A DNA stretch of 42,377 nt from an uncultured Paracoccaceae bacterium. Lineage in GTDB: Bacteria; Pseudomonadota; Alphaproteobacteria; Rhodobacterales; Rhodobacteraceae. The notes under the pieces are model-generated. The model saw nothing but the letters and a program-made list of their open reading frames with translations. It did not search any database and had not been told where the DNA came from. Where the stretch lies: positions 1-42,377 of the forward strand of contig CALILP010000127.1 of the NCBI GenBank assembly GCA_938016515.1, written 5' to 3'. Both the position numbers and the translations under genes were made by a program. Each line of letters opens with the position of its first letter. Within the stretch, counting starts at the first letter, position 1. Positions 36,501 to 42,377 of this stretch are shown here, in pieces.

Positions 36501-37128
36501 CATCGCAGGCTATGGTCGCAGCGCTTAGAACAACGTCGGATGGGAAAAGCGCAAGCTCTGGCTGGTCATAGGCCATCGCAGTCACAGCACGATGGGGGAT
36601 GACCACCCCTTTGGGCCGCCCCGTCGTTCCCGACGTATATAGAATGCACGCTGGTGCATCTGGTGAGACGGTCGTGTCTTCAACCGGGTTTGCCGCGTCG
36701 CAAGCCGCGATATCGACAACCGGAACACCCACCGACGCAAACTGGGCCTTCGCAGCCTCGCTCGCCTTGCCATAGGACAAGGCCGCCTTGAACGGCACGT
36801 CTTGTGTGATGAAACCCAATTGTTCCGGCGCAAAGGCAGGGTCCATTGGCACGTAAACCGCCCCGACCTTCAGACAGCCCAAAATCCCGGCAATCGTCTC
36901 GAAGGACCGCGATCCGAACACGGCAACGTGGTCACCAGCAACGATCCCGGCATGGACCAAGGCCCCTGCCACGGCCCCTGCACGGTCATCAAGATCTTTG
37001 TAGCTGCGTGTCCCGTTGACAGTATGAACTGCGGCTGCATTTGTACACCGGCCAACTTGGGCCGAAAATGCTATGGCAATAGACAACTCTGACGTCAGAT
37101 CACTCAAACCAACACACCCCCGACGCAA
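27499..37128 (-). CDS. Hybrid NRPS/PKS megasynthase: A-PCP-KS-AT-ACP-aminotransferase-C-A-PCP
   Basis: 3209 residues. Domains seen: A1 (30-505; ILYTSGTTGRPKGV, GFGPTETS, GKIDRK). PCP1 (530-597, Ser558). KS (617-1047; Cys794 in TACSTS, His930 in HGTGT, His967 in NLGH). AT (1140-1430; GHSVGE Ser1236, HAFH typical of malonyl-CoA). ACP (1527-1600, LGFDSL Ser1559). A Pro/Ala/Gln-rich linker (1601-1690). Class III PLP aminotransferase (1690-2145; IDEVVTGFR, Lys1980 in TYGKVVGGG). C (2164-2595; intact HHIVADG). A2 (2608-3095; pocket reads DILQLGMIWK, glycine-like). PCP2 (3110-3180, LGVDSL Ser3141). No KR, DH or ER. The order parallels MycA/ItuA of iturin-type lipopeptides, but starts with an A domain. 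Predicted chemistry: load a unit, add malonate, transaminate the beta-keto group, condense with glycine. The start is TTG with AGGTGAT six bases upstream. Confidence 0.92.
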   Translation of the reverse strand: MRRGCVGLSDLTSELSIAIAFSAQVGRCTNAAAVHTVNGTRSYKDLDDRAGAVAGALVHAGIVAGDHVAVFGSRSFETIAGILGCLKVGAVYVPMDPAFAPEQLGFITQDVPFKAALSYGKASEAAKAQFASVGVPVVDIAACDAANPVEDTTVSPDAPACILYTSGTTGRPKGVVIPHRAVTAMAYDQPELALFPSDVVLSAATIACDGALAELLVPLLCGASIALVEADTPDIHTVAETMIRHRVTVALWYAGLHHLMIAHRPDAFATVRISEQGGDVMSVPMAEKLLRAWPDLRLFNGFGPTETSVRSLLHEVTLDDVAAGAIPIGRAMTGETILVVDEDLAEVAPGQIGELAIGGTGLAIGYYNRPDETSEVFIADPRPPHTGRVYLTGDLAVQDANGVFRFAGRADRQVKMAGRRVEVDGVEHVLRGLDGVTEAAVEVVQDAKGTTRLAAFVTTDGPVVDEAAFVASMRDAASADLARDVFPRDVVFLDAFALTQAGKIDRKALRALQAPQSDAASRNKPADVAGLIGGIWRDILGGPEPTAKDTFFDLGGTSLQLIDAHAQIEKALGLHFAIADIFALPRLGDLADHLTQLAGDTADRPNPTQTANVVTDDHAVAIVGMAARLPGGVDFADFWQVLRDGRSLIETFDPTTAEDAFDPATRASDAYVPARSLLRDVDQFDAKFFDMRPREAALTDPQGRVFLEICQEALDNAGIDPDRTKDAIGVYAGAPMSTYMLDNLLGDRDKLRAFTSGFQIDYEILAGNDSSDLATRVAFKLGLKGPAISMNTACSTSLVAIAQACKALRSGDADAALAGGVSITFPQQRGYLYMESGMASSDGLCRPFDAQASGTVFGHGAGVIVLKRLADAKADGDHIHAVIRGVGLNNDGADKMSYTAPTVKGQAAAIRTAHRDAGVQASQIGYVECHGTGTPLGDPIEIAGLAKAFGTSEGTCALGSVKGNLGHLDAAAGVMGVIKAATVLKEKTIPPVAHFERLNDRITLDGTPFTVPATAQDWPSDGSRFAGVSSFGVGGTNAHVVLEQAPDPACEATLQDGCCVLPLSAKSPEALTQMAGSLAETLSDQPDLVLTDVAHTLQSGRRSFDYRIAVVASSTGDAVTELGAAKAPTAPVQSSKANVVFLFPGQGAQYPGMGADLYDSDPAYAGWINAGCDILAPIIGQDIRPLILGQNLSAQQAAAALRETRLTQPALYLTEYALGHLWAQRGVRGDAFIGHSVGEFAAAALAGVMSFEEGLHLIARRGQLMQDQPPGAMVSVRATLADLTPFLDETVDLAAQNAPKLQVIAGPDAAIDALMQRLETAQIACRRLHTSHAFHSKMMDPVSVGLQEIAQTIQFNAPDRPIYSTVTGQRLSDSQARDPAYWAAQARACVNFQGAVTAAANDMSPAFVEVGPGRALSTCAAQTASRDQVRCTAQSLPDHTRPIGDLTAMATAAAGLWVAGADVDLAAFGQRGTLKIELPSYPFQRQTCWIDPPECASSQAVDPVLAPPKPESLPMPTSVPADRQPRLCNDLCAMLSDMSGDDIGLTESDVSFVELGFDSLFLGQVSQEIGKTYGVQIGFRKMLSEVSSVSALAAYLDAELLPEAPASAPIETPVIAGAPVMPVAASGTDANAIVQAQLQTMQAVFAQQLQALGQAPTASPAPLVPAPKPVAQSQTTATETQPAAFKFGRGPSVAGGTLTDEQISFAQDLATRYSDKHAKSKAYTAKHRNVLADPRTAAGFREDWKELTFPIVADRSKGAYVHDLDGNDFVDLVNGFGQTAFGHSPDFVIDAVNAQMEKGFPIGPQTDLAGPVAQKFAQAVGHDRVTFCNTGSEAVMAAMRVARTVTGRDLIVVFDRDYHGQFDEVLVKGKASGASADPLPIAPGIPRSGLSNMKVLPYGGDTALHWIRENINDVAAVIVEPVQSRHPEHRPVDFVRALRTITRDNGAALVIDEVVTGFRTGAQGMQGIWGIQGDMATYGKVVGGGMPIGVLAGDAAFMDALDGGTWQFGDDSQPEAMPTFFAGTFVRHPLVLAAVDATLDHMAAQGDDLWIAAADRTAQVAAQLSEIMTSRGLPDLIETYASWFVINVTEADPRATLLYPLMRMEGLHVMDGFCCFLTTEHGDAECAKIVDGFTAALDALLAVGILTDLQDDTTTPVSSNAGVPLTASQREIWMTHQLGGMAAAAFNESGSLDLKGTLDMTSLQAAWADLIARHDALRLRFARDGATFDVTPPDVPTLDLIDVNGPSDLQDLIAKDAATPFDLTADLPIRAVIAKLSDDHHVLVITAHHIVADGWSFAVFLADFADMYTAAVNGDQTNLPAAQSFAAHASAEAGQAPTPQTKAFWQSMHTPAPTLPDLPTDRPRPQQRSYAGGTVFYDVDGDLVQTVKKAGAKAGCTLFATTFAAMQILVHRISGSRDFALGVPTAAQQNLTNQDLVGHCVNFLPIRIPLAEGAAISDHLNVVRDGLNAALDHQDTTFGAIVQDLAIPRALNRLPLAEIEFNLEQDKPLEEMTGLTTQFHPNPKQAVNFDLFFNVVETQTGLRIEAHFNADLFNADRVTGWARAYKAILTAMTKDMSQPVSNIAMLTQQEQLALLTKNAVSGDYDRSMTLVDMIQRMVVQTPHAPAVSDDHVTWTYADLDQRSDALAALIQDTVTGQGKRVALCLPRGADMVAGLLGILKAGHTYVPLDPNQPAARLAQIVQTAEVSAILTDIPETADIGQDLQLILAQNAVAGTQPTPATVAADDPAYVIFTSGSTGTPKGVVVAHRALVNFLTSMGQAPGCAASDKLLAVTTVMFDIAALEIFLPLTVGGQVAIAPTEMVVDGFKLVERLGQGDITVMQATPTLWDMALTAGFTPPAGFRILCGGEALPQDLADRMLGQGADLWNMYGPTETTIWSAIKQVNAGAAITIGQPIANTGLHILDEAGQLVPDGVVGELNISGDGLALGYYGRDDLTAQAFRDVTLAGQTMRLYATGDLAQRTPQGDIAVLGRIDTQVKLRGFRIELGEIETRLRAVAGITQAAVDLRKRSNGDGQLVGYLVAEDGQSLDLNAVAVALAADLPDYMVPRAWVTLSALPQTGNGKLDRKALPDPQDTASVTPLHQRVIPSTPTEKRIAAIWETVLERQQISVTDTLYALGVDSLALFRIAAHMLNDGLNLEAKHMFAHPSIRALSDFHDSRTASGPVSGRPSLKSYRDGAHRGRGTTGAAR

Positions 37129-37447
37129 CCCCGATCACCTGATCAATGCGTCGTTACACAAAACAAATCGCCACCGGATGGCCCGCCCAATAGAGACGGT
37201 GCCATCGAAGCAGAGCATACAGCCAACAGCAAGTTTTTACCCTGCCTGAATTGGTCACATGGTGATTATCTGGACTGGCAAACAGGCGGCAACCGTGTGG
37301 GGCCGTTAAAAGGCTGTAAAAAATGCGTATTTCTGCACATTGGTTGGGAAACGTGCCCTCACCATTTCGTTTCGAGACTGCGCACAGCCCTCGTTTGTCA
37401 GGACGATTGTTCAGAAATCGCATCATACGCTGCAGGCAGGCTTGCCC
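37129..37447. promoter_or_regulatory. Gap between methyltransferase gene and NRPS/PKS gene
   Basis: About 319 bases without a credible gene; a 90-codon reading frame on the minus strand (37154-37426) has no family features. The gap is long compared with the 4-base overlaps on both sides, so the NRPS/PKS gene may have its own promoter, but no good -35/-10 pair was found. The end next to the synthetase holds its ribosome site AGGTGAT (37134-37140). Confidence 0.35.
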
Positions 37448-38275
37448 TTAGGTCACCCCGGTCTGGCGCGATTCGTCGGCAAGGTCGTTTCGGATCAGCA
37501 GATACCCATTGCTTTCGCTGGGTCCGAGCATCGGATGCGTGGCGATGACGTGGGACAATTCCGGGATCGGCCAAGTGTCCGCGATCTGGTAGCCAGCCGC
37601 ACTGACCTCAGCAGACCACGTTTGGGTGGATCTGATGTGGTAAGGCACCTTGGCGCTGCCGATCCGCTCTATCGTGAAAATGGGGGTGCCGGATCGTAAG
37701 GGAAGCTTGTTGATCAGAATGTATCCGGGCGGCTTTTGCAGGCCTTCAAGAAACGCGCCGAGCGGTTGGTCAAGGTATTGTAAGACCCCCGATGCGATCA
37801 TCAGTTCAGCCGGTGGCACTTGTGCAAGGTCGTCCCAAAACGTGATGGCCTTGGGTATCTGACCCTGCGCTTGCCGCGCCCGTGCCGCAGCGATGATGCC
37901 CGGCAAATCATAGACCACCCAGCGCAGGTCTTTGACATTAAGAACATCACGGAACGCTATGTATTTCGTTCCTAAATGCCCACCAGCATCAAGGATGGTA
38001 CCACCTTGGGGCAGCAGTGTTTTAAGCCAATACAGAAGTGGATAATCCCAAGCCGCCCGCGTGCACATCCAATCAAACGAGACCTCTGCAATGGCGCTAT
38101 CATCATACCCGGACTGCAGCCTTTCAGGAAGGCTTGTCAGCGCCGCGTCGCGTGTTTCAAAGGCCCCCGAAAACCGTGATGCGCGCGCCGTGTTTGCACG
38201 AAGGCGCGCCGACGCCGTTGCAGGCAGGGACGCCGCCGACATCAAAGCATGCTTCACGCGCCCCCGTCGTGTCAT
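37448..38275 (-). CDS. Methyltransferase, TIGR04325 family
   Basis: 275 residues. Seen: SAM-binding motif TILDAGGHLGTKYIAF (about 93-108), the downstream VVYDLPGII, IASGVLQYLDQP, and YILINKLPL near residue 200, together the pattern of the TIGR04325 putative methyltransferases often found in polysaccharide loci. Start chosen at MTRRGR (38275) because it overlaps the flippase stop by 4 bases (ATGA); a longer reading would lie entirely in flippase coding sequence. Substrate unknown: it could methylate a sugar of the repeat unit or the amino-acyl product of the NRPS/PKS that follows on the same strand. Confidence 0.75.
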   Translation of the reverse strand: MTRRGRVKHALMSAASLPATASARLRANTARASRFSGAFETRDAALTSLPERLQSGYDDSAIAEVSFDWMCTRAAWDYPLLYWLKTLLPQGGTILDAGGHLGTKYIAFRDVLNVKDLRWVVYDLPGIIAAARARQAQGQIPKAITFWDDLAQVPPAELMIASGVLQYLDQPLGAFLEGLQKPPGYILINKLPLRSGTPIFTIERIGSAKVPYHIRSTQTWSAEVSAAGYQIADTWPIPELSHVIATHPMLGPSESNGYLLIRNDLADESRQTGVT

Positions 38276-39762
38276 CCGGCCACCCTGCGGCCAAGTCCGG
38301 ATGTCAGGGTTCGCCAAAAATCAGCGTCAAAAGCGCGGATCGCTGCGGCGTAGACCACAGTCGCCGCAAGCCCGAAAACAACCACCTCAACCAGATCAGG
38401 CAGGCCAACCGCTTGTGTTGCCTGATCAAGCACCACCAAGGTCCCGACGCCGCAAGCAAGCGGAAGCAACACACCACGCAGTTCGGTCGCAACGCCCCGC
38501 CACGCAATATCTGCGTGTTTTCGGAACAACCAAACCGTTGCCACCGTGACAATCGACGCGATCACAACCTGCGACCACGCAACAGCGTAGACGCCGAATT
38601 GCACAGCCAAGAAGGTCAACGCCACAGACACAACCAGCACCATCAAGGTGAACCCCGGCAAGCGTTTGGCCTGCCCCACAATCGACATGAGCGGTTCTGT
38701 CACGATCCCGAAAAGAAACAGCAGCCGACTAATGGCAAGGATTGCAACCAGTGGGGCCGCTGGCGCCCATTCCGCGCTAAGCAATCCACCGATCAGTTCG
38801 TCGCTCATCACCATCATCCAGACAAATATGGGTGCACCTGCCACAAAAAGCATCTTGATATGCTGGCTGACCTGCGCGTTGATCCGGGTCGCCTGCCCCG
38901 CCGCATCACCGTCATCACGCGCTTTGCGCAGCAAGGTCCACGCCAGCAATTGTCCCGGCACAGCAATGACTTCTGCTGCTGCACTGACCAACCGATCAGC
39001 TGCACGAAAGAACCCAACAGCCGCAGGCCCAAGGTAGCCCCCGATAATGAAAGTCGCCGCATAAAGCCGGATGTTGATCAGCATACGCGCCGTGAAAATC
39101 TGGCTTGAGAAGACCCAGAGGTCGTGCATCAACTCTCGCGTCATTCCAGTCTTTGGTGACAGCCGGGTGATCGCAAAACTGAGTGTCAGATGGGTGCTTT
39201 GATATGACAGCCGCGCAAAGGCCAATGACAGCAGCCCCCACCCCGACAACAGCGTTGAAATGGCCACAATCAGTCCGACGATCTCGCCTGTGATTTCGCA
39301 GATGGCAGAGGCCTTCATTTTGTTTTGCCAGATCAGGATCCCCTTTTGGGCCGATGATGTGTTGGCCATCATCACCCAGATCGAGAACAGCGCCATCAGC
39401 CAGACGACCTCGGGCGGCACGGCCAACTGACCCGCGATAACAGCGCCACACAGGCCAATCCCGCCCACAACGACCCCCGCCAAGATAGCCATCAGCAGGA
39501 CCTGTCGCGGCACCGTATCATCACCCGAAGTGGACATGATAAACGGCGCCCAACCCACCTCTGCCACGCGCAAAAGCAGGATTGCACTGGCCGAGGCAAG
39601 CGCGAAGACACCAAAATCCGCAGGGCCAAGAATGCGGGCTGCCACAACAAATACCGTGAATTGCGCAATTTGAGAGATAACACGTTCTGCCACGGTCAAG
39701 GCCGTGTCGCCCATGACCTTACGGGAACCGGCCTGCGCAGAATCGCGGGAATCTTGCTGCAT
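38272..39762 (-). CDS. wzx: Polysaccharide flippase, Wzx/MATE-like
   Basis: 496-residue membrane protein of the oligosaccharide flippase superfamily. Seen: about 12-14 hydrophobic segments, N-terminal ALTVAERVISQIAQFTVFVVAARILGP-type text with the family's ARILGPADFGVFALA, and GYLGPAAVGFFRAADRL in the middle. It would translocate the undecaprenyl-linked repeat unit to the periplasm for Wzy. Weak ribosome site; an internal ATG at residue 17 is an alternative start. It is first in a minus-strand set followed by the methyltransferase and then the NRPS/PKS genes, so a modified repeat unit could pass through it. No other exporter is present near the NRPS/PKS. Confidence 0.85.
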   Translation of the reverse strand: MQQDSRDSAQAGSRKVMGDTALTVAERVISQIAQFTVFVVAARILGPADFGVFALASASAILLLRVAEVGWAPFIMSTSGDDTVPRQVLLMAILAGVVVGGIGLCGAVIAGQLAVPPEVVWLMALFSIWVMMANTSSAQKGILIWQNKMKASAICEITGEIVGLIVAISTLLSGWGLLSLAFARLSYQSTHLTLSFAITRLSPKTGMTRELMHDLWVFSSQIFTARMLINIRLYAATFIIGGYLGPAAVGFFRAADRLVSAAAEVIAVPGQLLAWTLLRKARDDGDAAGQATRINAQVSQHIKMLFVAGAPIFVWMMVMSDELIGGLLSAEWAPAAPLVAILAISRLLFLFGIVTEPLMSIVGQAKRLPGFTLMVLVVSVALTFLAVQFGVYAVAWSQVVIASIVTVATVWLFRKHADIAWRGVATELRGVLLPLACGVGTLVVLDQATQAVGLPDLVEVVVFGLAATVVYAAAIRAFDADFWRTLTSGLGRRVAG

Positions 39763-40280
39763 AAAACGGGCCTAACACAAACACACACCGCCAAAGCGGG
39801 AAACACAGATGTTATTGCCGACGATTGGCCGTTGCCGTCAATAGATTAAGAACAGGTTACGCAAACTAGCGCAAAAATCGGGAAAATTCCCCACTGAGGC
39901 TGTTACAGTTGCGTAGCTCGATACAATGCGCATTGGCGCCCTTATCGCGTGACCGCCCGTGCATCACTGCAGTTTTGACATCTCTCGAACGCGGCCGCAT
40001 CATCGCGGGTATTTTTTAATAATTATTTACAATTACTTAACCCCCAAAGGCTGGAAGATCTTTGCCACATGACAGGGCTGATTTCCGAAATCTCATGCGG
40101 GCGATCCAAGGCCGAAACTGTTTATCGAAGCCGGCTGCTTCGTTTTTTGCTTCAAATCTCAGCGCGAAAGCGGCAGAATTGTGGCTGCACTAGCCGTTTT
40201 GCGATTTCTACGTTAGACGTGCCCGTGCTTTGTTAATGAGTAATGTACGCGGTCCGTGTTCTGGTCCCGCAGTAAGGTAA
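39763..40280. promoter_or_regulatory. Long divergent intergenic region wzx / GT2
   Basis: 518 bases without a gene between diverging transcription units. A good plus-strand promoter candidate is TTGACA (39975-39980), 17-base spacer, CATCAT (39998-40003), which would leave a leader of about 270 bases before the GT2 gene. An AT-rich island with runs of T and A lies at about 40010-40040. A 7-base inverted repeat TACGCAA / TTGCGTA (39858-39864 and 39909-39915) is a possible regulator site. No clear promoter toward wzx was found. Confidence 0.4.
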
Positions 40281-41204
40281 ATGGTTATGTGTGCGACAAG
40301 CAGCACCTCTCATGTCATGTCGCGGCCTGCAGTTGTGGTCGGTATCGCGACAACCGGTCGTCCGAAAATTGTGCACGACACACTGTTACAGCTTGCATCG
40401 TTGCAGAATGGGCCGGACGCTGTGGTTCTGAGCATTGCGGATGCGCAGGATTTTGATGCAACGCAGCTGCCGCAAATGCCATTCCCGCTGCAGGTGTTGG
40501 AATCGCCAAAGGGCTTATGCGACCAGCGCAATACGATCCTCAAACACGTCGATCCCGATTGCATCCTGCTGTTTCTGGACGACGACTTTCTGATTGCAGA
40601 TGGGTTTATCGACGCCACACGCGATGCGTTCGAAGATGATCCCAGCATCGTGATGACAACAGGGTCCGTTCTGGCCGACGGTATTCTGGGCCCCGGTATG
40701 ACCCATGCTGACGGATTGGCGCATTTGGCCAAAGCAACACGCCCCAAGGGCACCCCTACCCGGTCGGAAACCTATAACGGCTACGGCTGCAATATGGCGA
40801 TCCGCATGTCTGTGGTGCATGCCAACGGCCTGTCATTTGATACCTCGCTGCCCCGCTATGCGTGGTTAGAGGACGTCGATTTCTCGCGCATGTTGGCCAC
40901 GTATGGGCGTGTCGTGAAAGACAGCCACATGCGCGGCGTCCACCTTGGCACAAAGACCGGACGGTCCCGTGGGGTGCCATTGGGGTATTCTCAGGTCGCC
41001 AACCCGATCTTTTTGATCCGCAAGGGCACGATGGCACCGAAACGTGCCCTGCGCCTGATGTTCCGCAACATTCTGGCAAACCTTGCAAAGACATTGCGAC
41101 CAGAACCTTGGGTGGATCGGCCTGGACGGGTGCGTGGGAACTTTCTTGCCCTCAAAGACCTGATCACCGGCCGTATCGCACCATCGCGGATACTGGACCT
41201 TTGA
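40281..41204 (+). CDS. Glycosyltransferase family 2 protein
   Basis: 307 residues with a GT-A fold. Seen: VVVGIATTGRP at the first strand, nucleotide/metal motif LFLDDDF (98-103), and a later acidic pair in WLEDVDFSRML that would hold the catalytic base. Start at ATG 40281 with AAGG close upstream; ATG 40287 has better spacing and ATG 40317 also possible. It is followed by another GT gene whose TTG start overlaps this stop. Probably adds one sugar of the repeat unit; donor unknown. Confidence 0.82.
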   Translation: MVMCATSSTSHVMSRPAVVVGIATTGRPKIVHDTLLQLASLQNGPDAVVLSIADAQDFDATQLPQMPFPLQVLESPKGLCDQRNTILKHVDPDCILLFLDDDFLIADGFIDATRDAFEDDPSIVMTTGSVLADGILGPGMTHADGLAHLAKATRPKGTPTRSETYNGYGCNMAIRMSVVHANGLSFDTSLPRYAWLEDVDFSRMLATYGRVVKDSHMRGVHLGTKTGRSRGVPLGYSQVANPIFLIRKGTMAPKRALRLMFRNILANLAKTLRPEPWVDRPGRVRGNFLALKDLITGRIAPSRILDL

Positions 41205-42377
41205 GCGACACCGCACCATCGGCCCACGCCTTGCGGGTCGTGATCCTGAACGATTCAAGTGTGGCCAAGGGCGGTGCCACTGGCCTTGCCACACTGTCAG
41301 CCCGCATGTTCAGCGCGCGCGGCATTCCCACAACCTATATCGCGGGTGATGATGGCGATGACGGCGCCTTGGCAGCCTTGGGTGTCGACCTGATCGCGAT
41401 GGGCGGCAAGCTGTTGCTGGACGCGGGCAAACTGCAGGCCATGCGCGCGGGCATCTTCAACACCGAGATACGTGACAAGGTCGCCGCACATATTGCGGCG
41501 CATGATACGCCCGGCACGGTTTATCACCTGCATGGGTGGTCACGGATTTTGTCTCCGGCTGTGTTTGATGCGCTTCAGCCGGTGGCAAACCGTACCTTCA
41601 TCCATGCACATGACTTCTTTTTGGGATGCCCCAATGGCGCATTCTACGACTACCGCAAGGAAACCGTTTGCACGCGAACACCGCTATCACTGAGCTGCCT
41701 CAGCACCGCATGCGACCGGCGCGCCTTTCACCACAAGCTGTGGCGCAGCGCACGCAGCGCGATGCTGCGGCGGACGTTCAGTAAGGATGTACCCTGGGCA
41801 AAAGTTTTCGCGCTGCACCCCGGTATGCTTTCTGCCCTTGCGCGGTCGAATATTCCGCAGGAGCTGATGACGACAGTCAGAAACCCCGCAAAACCTTTTG
41901 TCGACAAGCGGATCACCGCAGAGGCCAATCGCACGTTTTGCTTTATTGGTCGGGTCGAAATGGGCAAGGGGATCAACACTCTGTGTGAGGCCGCCCGTTT
42001 GGCCGAGGTTCCGCTGCGTGTCATTGGTGATGGCGCGGAACTGGATGCCTTGCGGGCGCATTACCCCGAGGTCGCGTTTACAGGTTGGGTGGATCAGGCA
42101 GATATCGGTGCGCACCTGAAAGATGTGCGCGCATTAGTGATGCCTTCACGCACACCAGAACCGTTTGGCCTTGTTGCTGCCGAGGCATCGCTTAGCGGGT
42201 TGCCGGTGATCCTTTCGCAACAGGCCCTGCTTGCAGAAGAGTTCGCCACTCAAAATCTGGGCTTTGCCGCAGATACCGACACGCCAGTGGCCTTGGCAAA
42301 GGTGATCCGGAAAGTCGCCGCCTTGCCTGAGGATACCACAAAGGACATCAGCCTGCGTGCCTTTGCTGGACAGGGCC
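41201..42377 (+). CDS. Glycosyltransferase family 4 protein (partial, 3' end outside window)
   Basis: Open from a TTG codon at 41201 (overlapping the preceding stop as TTGA) to the window end, 392 codons without a stop. Seen: VVILNDSSVAKGGATGLA near the N-terminus, HLHGWSRILSP and HAHDFFLGCPNG in the first half. The second half has CFIGRVEMGKGINTL and the GT4 signature SRTPEPFGLVAAEASLSGLPVI. No ATG lies near the start, so TTG with translational coupling is the best choice; GTG 41240 is an alternative. Shows that the polysaccharide locus continues to the right. Confidence 0.8.
   Translation, partial: MSDTAPSAHALRVVILNDSSVAKGGATGLATLSARMFSARGIPTTYIAGDDGDDGALAALGVDLIAMGGKLLLDAGKLQAMRAGIFNTEIRDKVAAHIAAHDTPGTVYHLHGWSRILSPAVFDALQPVANRTFIHAHDFFLGCPNGAFYDYRKETVCTRTPLSLSCLSTACDRRAFHHKLWRSARSAMLRRTFSKDVPWAKVFALHPGMLSALARSNIPQELMTTVRNPAKPFVDKRITAEANRTFCFIGRVEMGKGINTLCEAARLAEVPLRVIGDGAELDALRAHYPEVAFTGWVDQADIGAHLKDVRALVMPSRTPEPFGLVAAEASLSGLPVILSQQALLAEEFATQNLGFAADTDTPVALAKVIRKVAALPEDTTKDISLRAFAGQG

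Noticed and set aside
35614-37041. A1 considered as a fatty acyl-AMP ligase as in MycA
   Set aside because: It has the NRPS-type core motifs and keeps the amino-binding aspartate after the A4 motif; an acyl or aryl substrate is still not fully excluded.
37154-37426. 90-codon reading frame in the gap before the synthetase gene
   Set aside because: No ribosome site, no family resemblance, mixed composition; treated as non-coding.
38038-39108. 356-codon reading frame on the plus strand
   Set aside because: Antisense to the flippase and methyltransferase genes; product is Arg/His/Gln-rich shadow sequence.
1-42377. Search by eye for tRNA, rRNA, CRISPR, insertion sequences and attachment sites
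   Set aside because: No repeat-spacer pattern, transposase, integrase or RNA gene was seen; a tRNA scan would be needed to exclude a missed tRNA in the gaps.

Overview
The window looks like a chromosomal segment of a marine alphaproteobacterium of the Rhodobacteraceae (Roseobacter group). This rests on the gene content: a GlpSTPQV-type glycerol ABC transporter, a SitABCD manganese/iron transporter with a Mur-like box, a fused MrpAB antiporter operon, and a Wzx/Wzy-type exopolysaccharide locus. Base composition is moderately GC-rich throughout and operons are tightly overlapped. No rRNA, tRNA, insertion sequence, phage gene or CRISPR array was seen.

Layout. (1) 1-3273, minus strand: start of a probable glycerol ABC transporter operon (solute-binding protein glpV, ATPases glpS and glpT, the last cut by the window edge), preceded by a region with three matching palindromes. 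(2) 3614-7083, minus: sitDCBA metal-ion ABC transporter, with a 19-bp palindrome filling the spacer of a candidate promoter. (3) 7213-8115, plus: a probable lipoprotein of the endonuclease/exonuclease/phosphatase fold. (4) 8105-14123, minus: complete mrpAB-C-D-E-F-G cation/proton antiporter operon. (5) 14344-42377 and beyond: an exopolysaccharide locus. It holds manC (GDP-mannose), a polysaccharide pyruvyltransferase, a secreted GH39-like glycosidase, a Wzy-like polymerase, a Wzc-like co-polymerase, a GT4, a TIGR04325 methyltransferase, a Wzx-like flippase, a GT2 and a second GT4 running off the right end.

The striking part is inside region 5. A 3209-residue NRPS/PKS hybrid (A-PCP-KS-AT-ACP-aminotransferase-C-A-PCP) and a second 914-residue NRPS protein (C, remnant of an A domain, PCP, thioesterase) lie between the co-polymerase/GT genes and the methyltransferase/flippase genes. 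The Sfp-type phosphopantetheinyl transferase needed to activate the carrier proteins overlaps the end of the GT4 gene in the wzc operon. The PKS part should extend the unit loaded by the first A domain with malonate and transaminate the beta-keto group. The second A domain reads as glycine-specific. The terminal protein has three departures from the norm: HQxxxDG instead of HHxxxDG in its C domain, only the C-terminal lid of an A domain, and Cys in place of the nucleophilic Ser of its thioesterase. No dedicated small-molecule exporter is visible.

My main hypothesis (inference) is that this is a polysaccharide-linked assembly line. It would make a short beta-amino-acyl-glycine-type unit that is either attached to the exopolysaccharide repeat unit or made and exported alongside it. 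The sequence cannot tell these apart.
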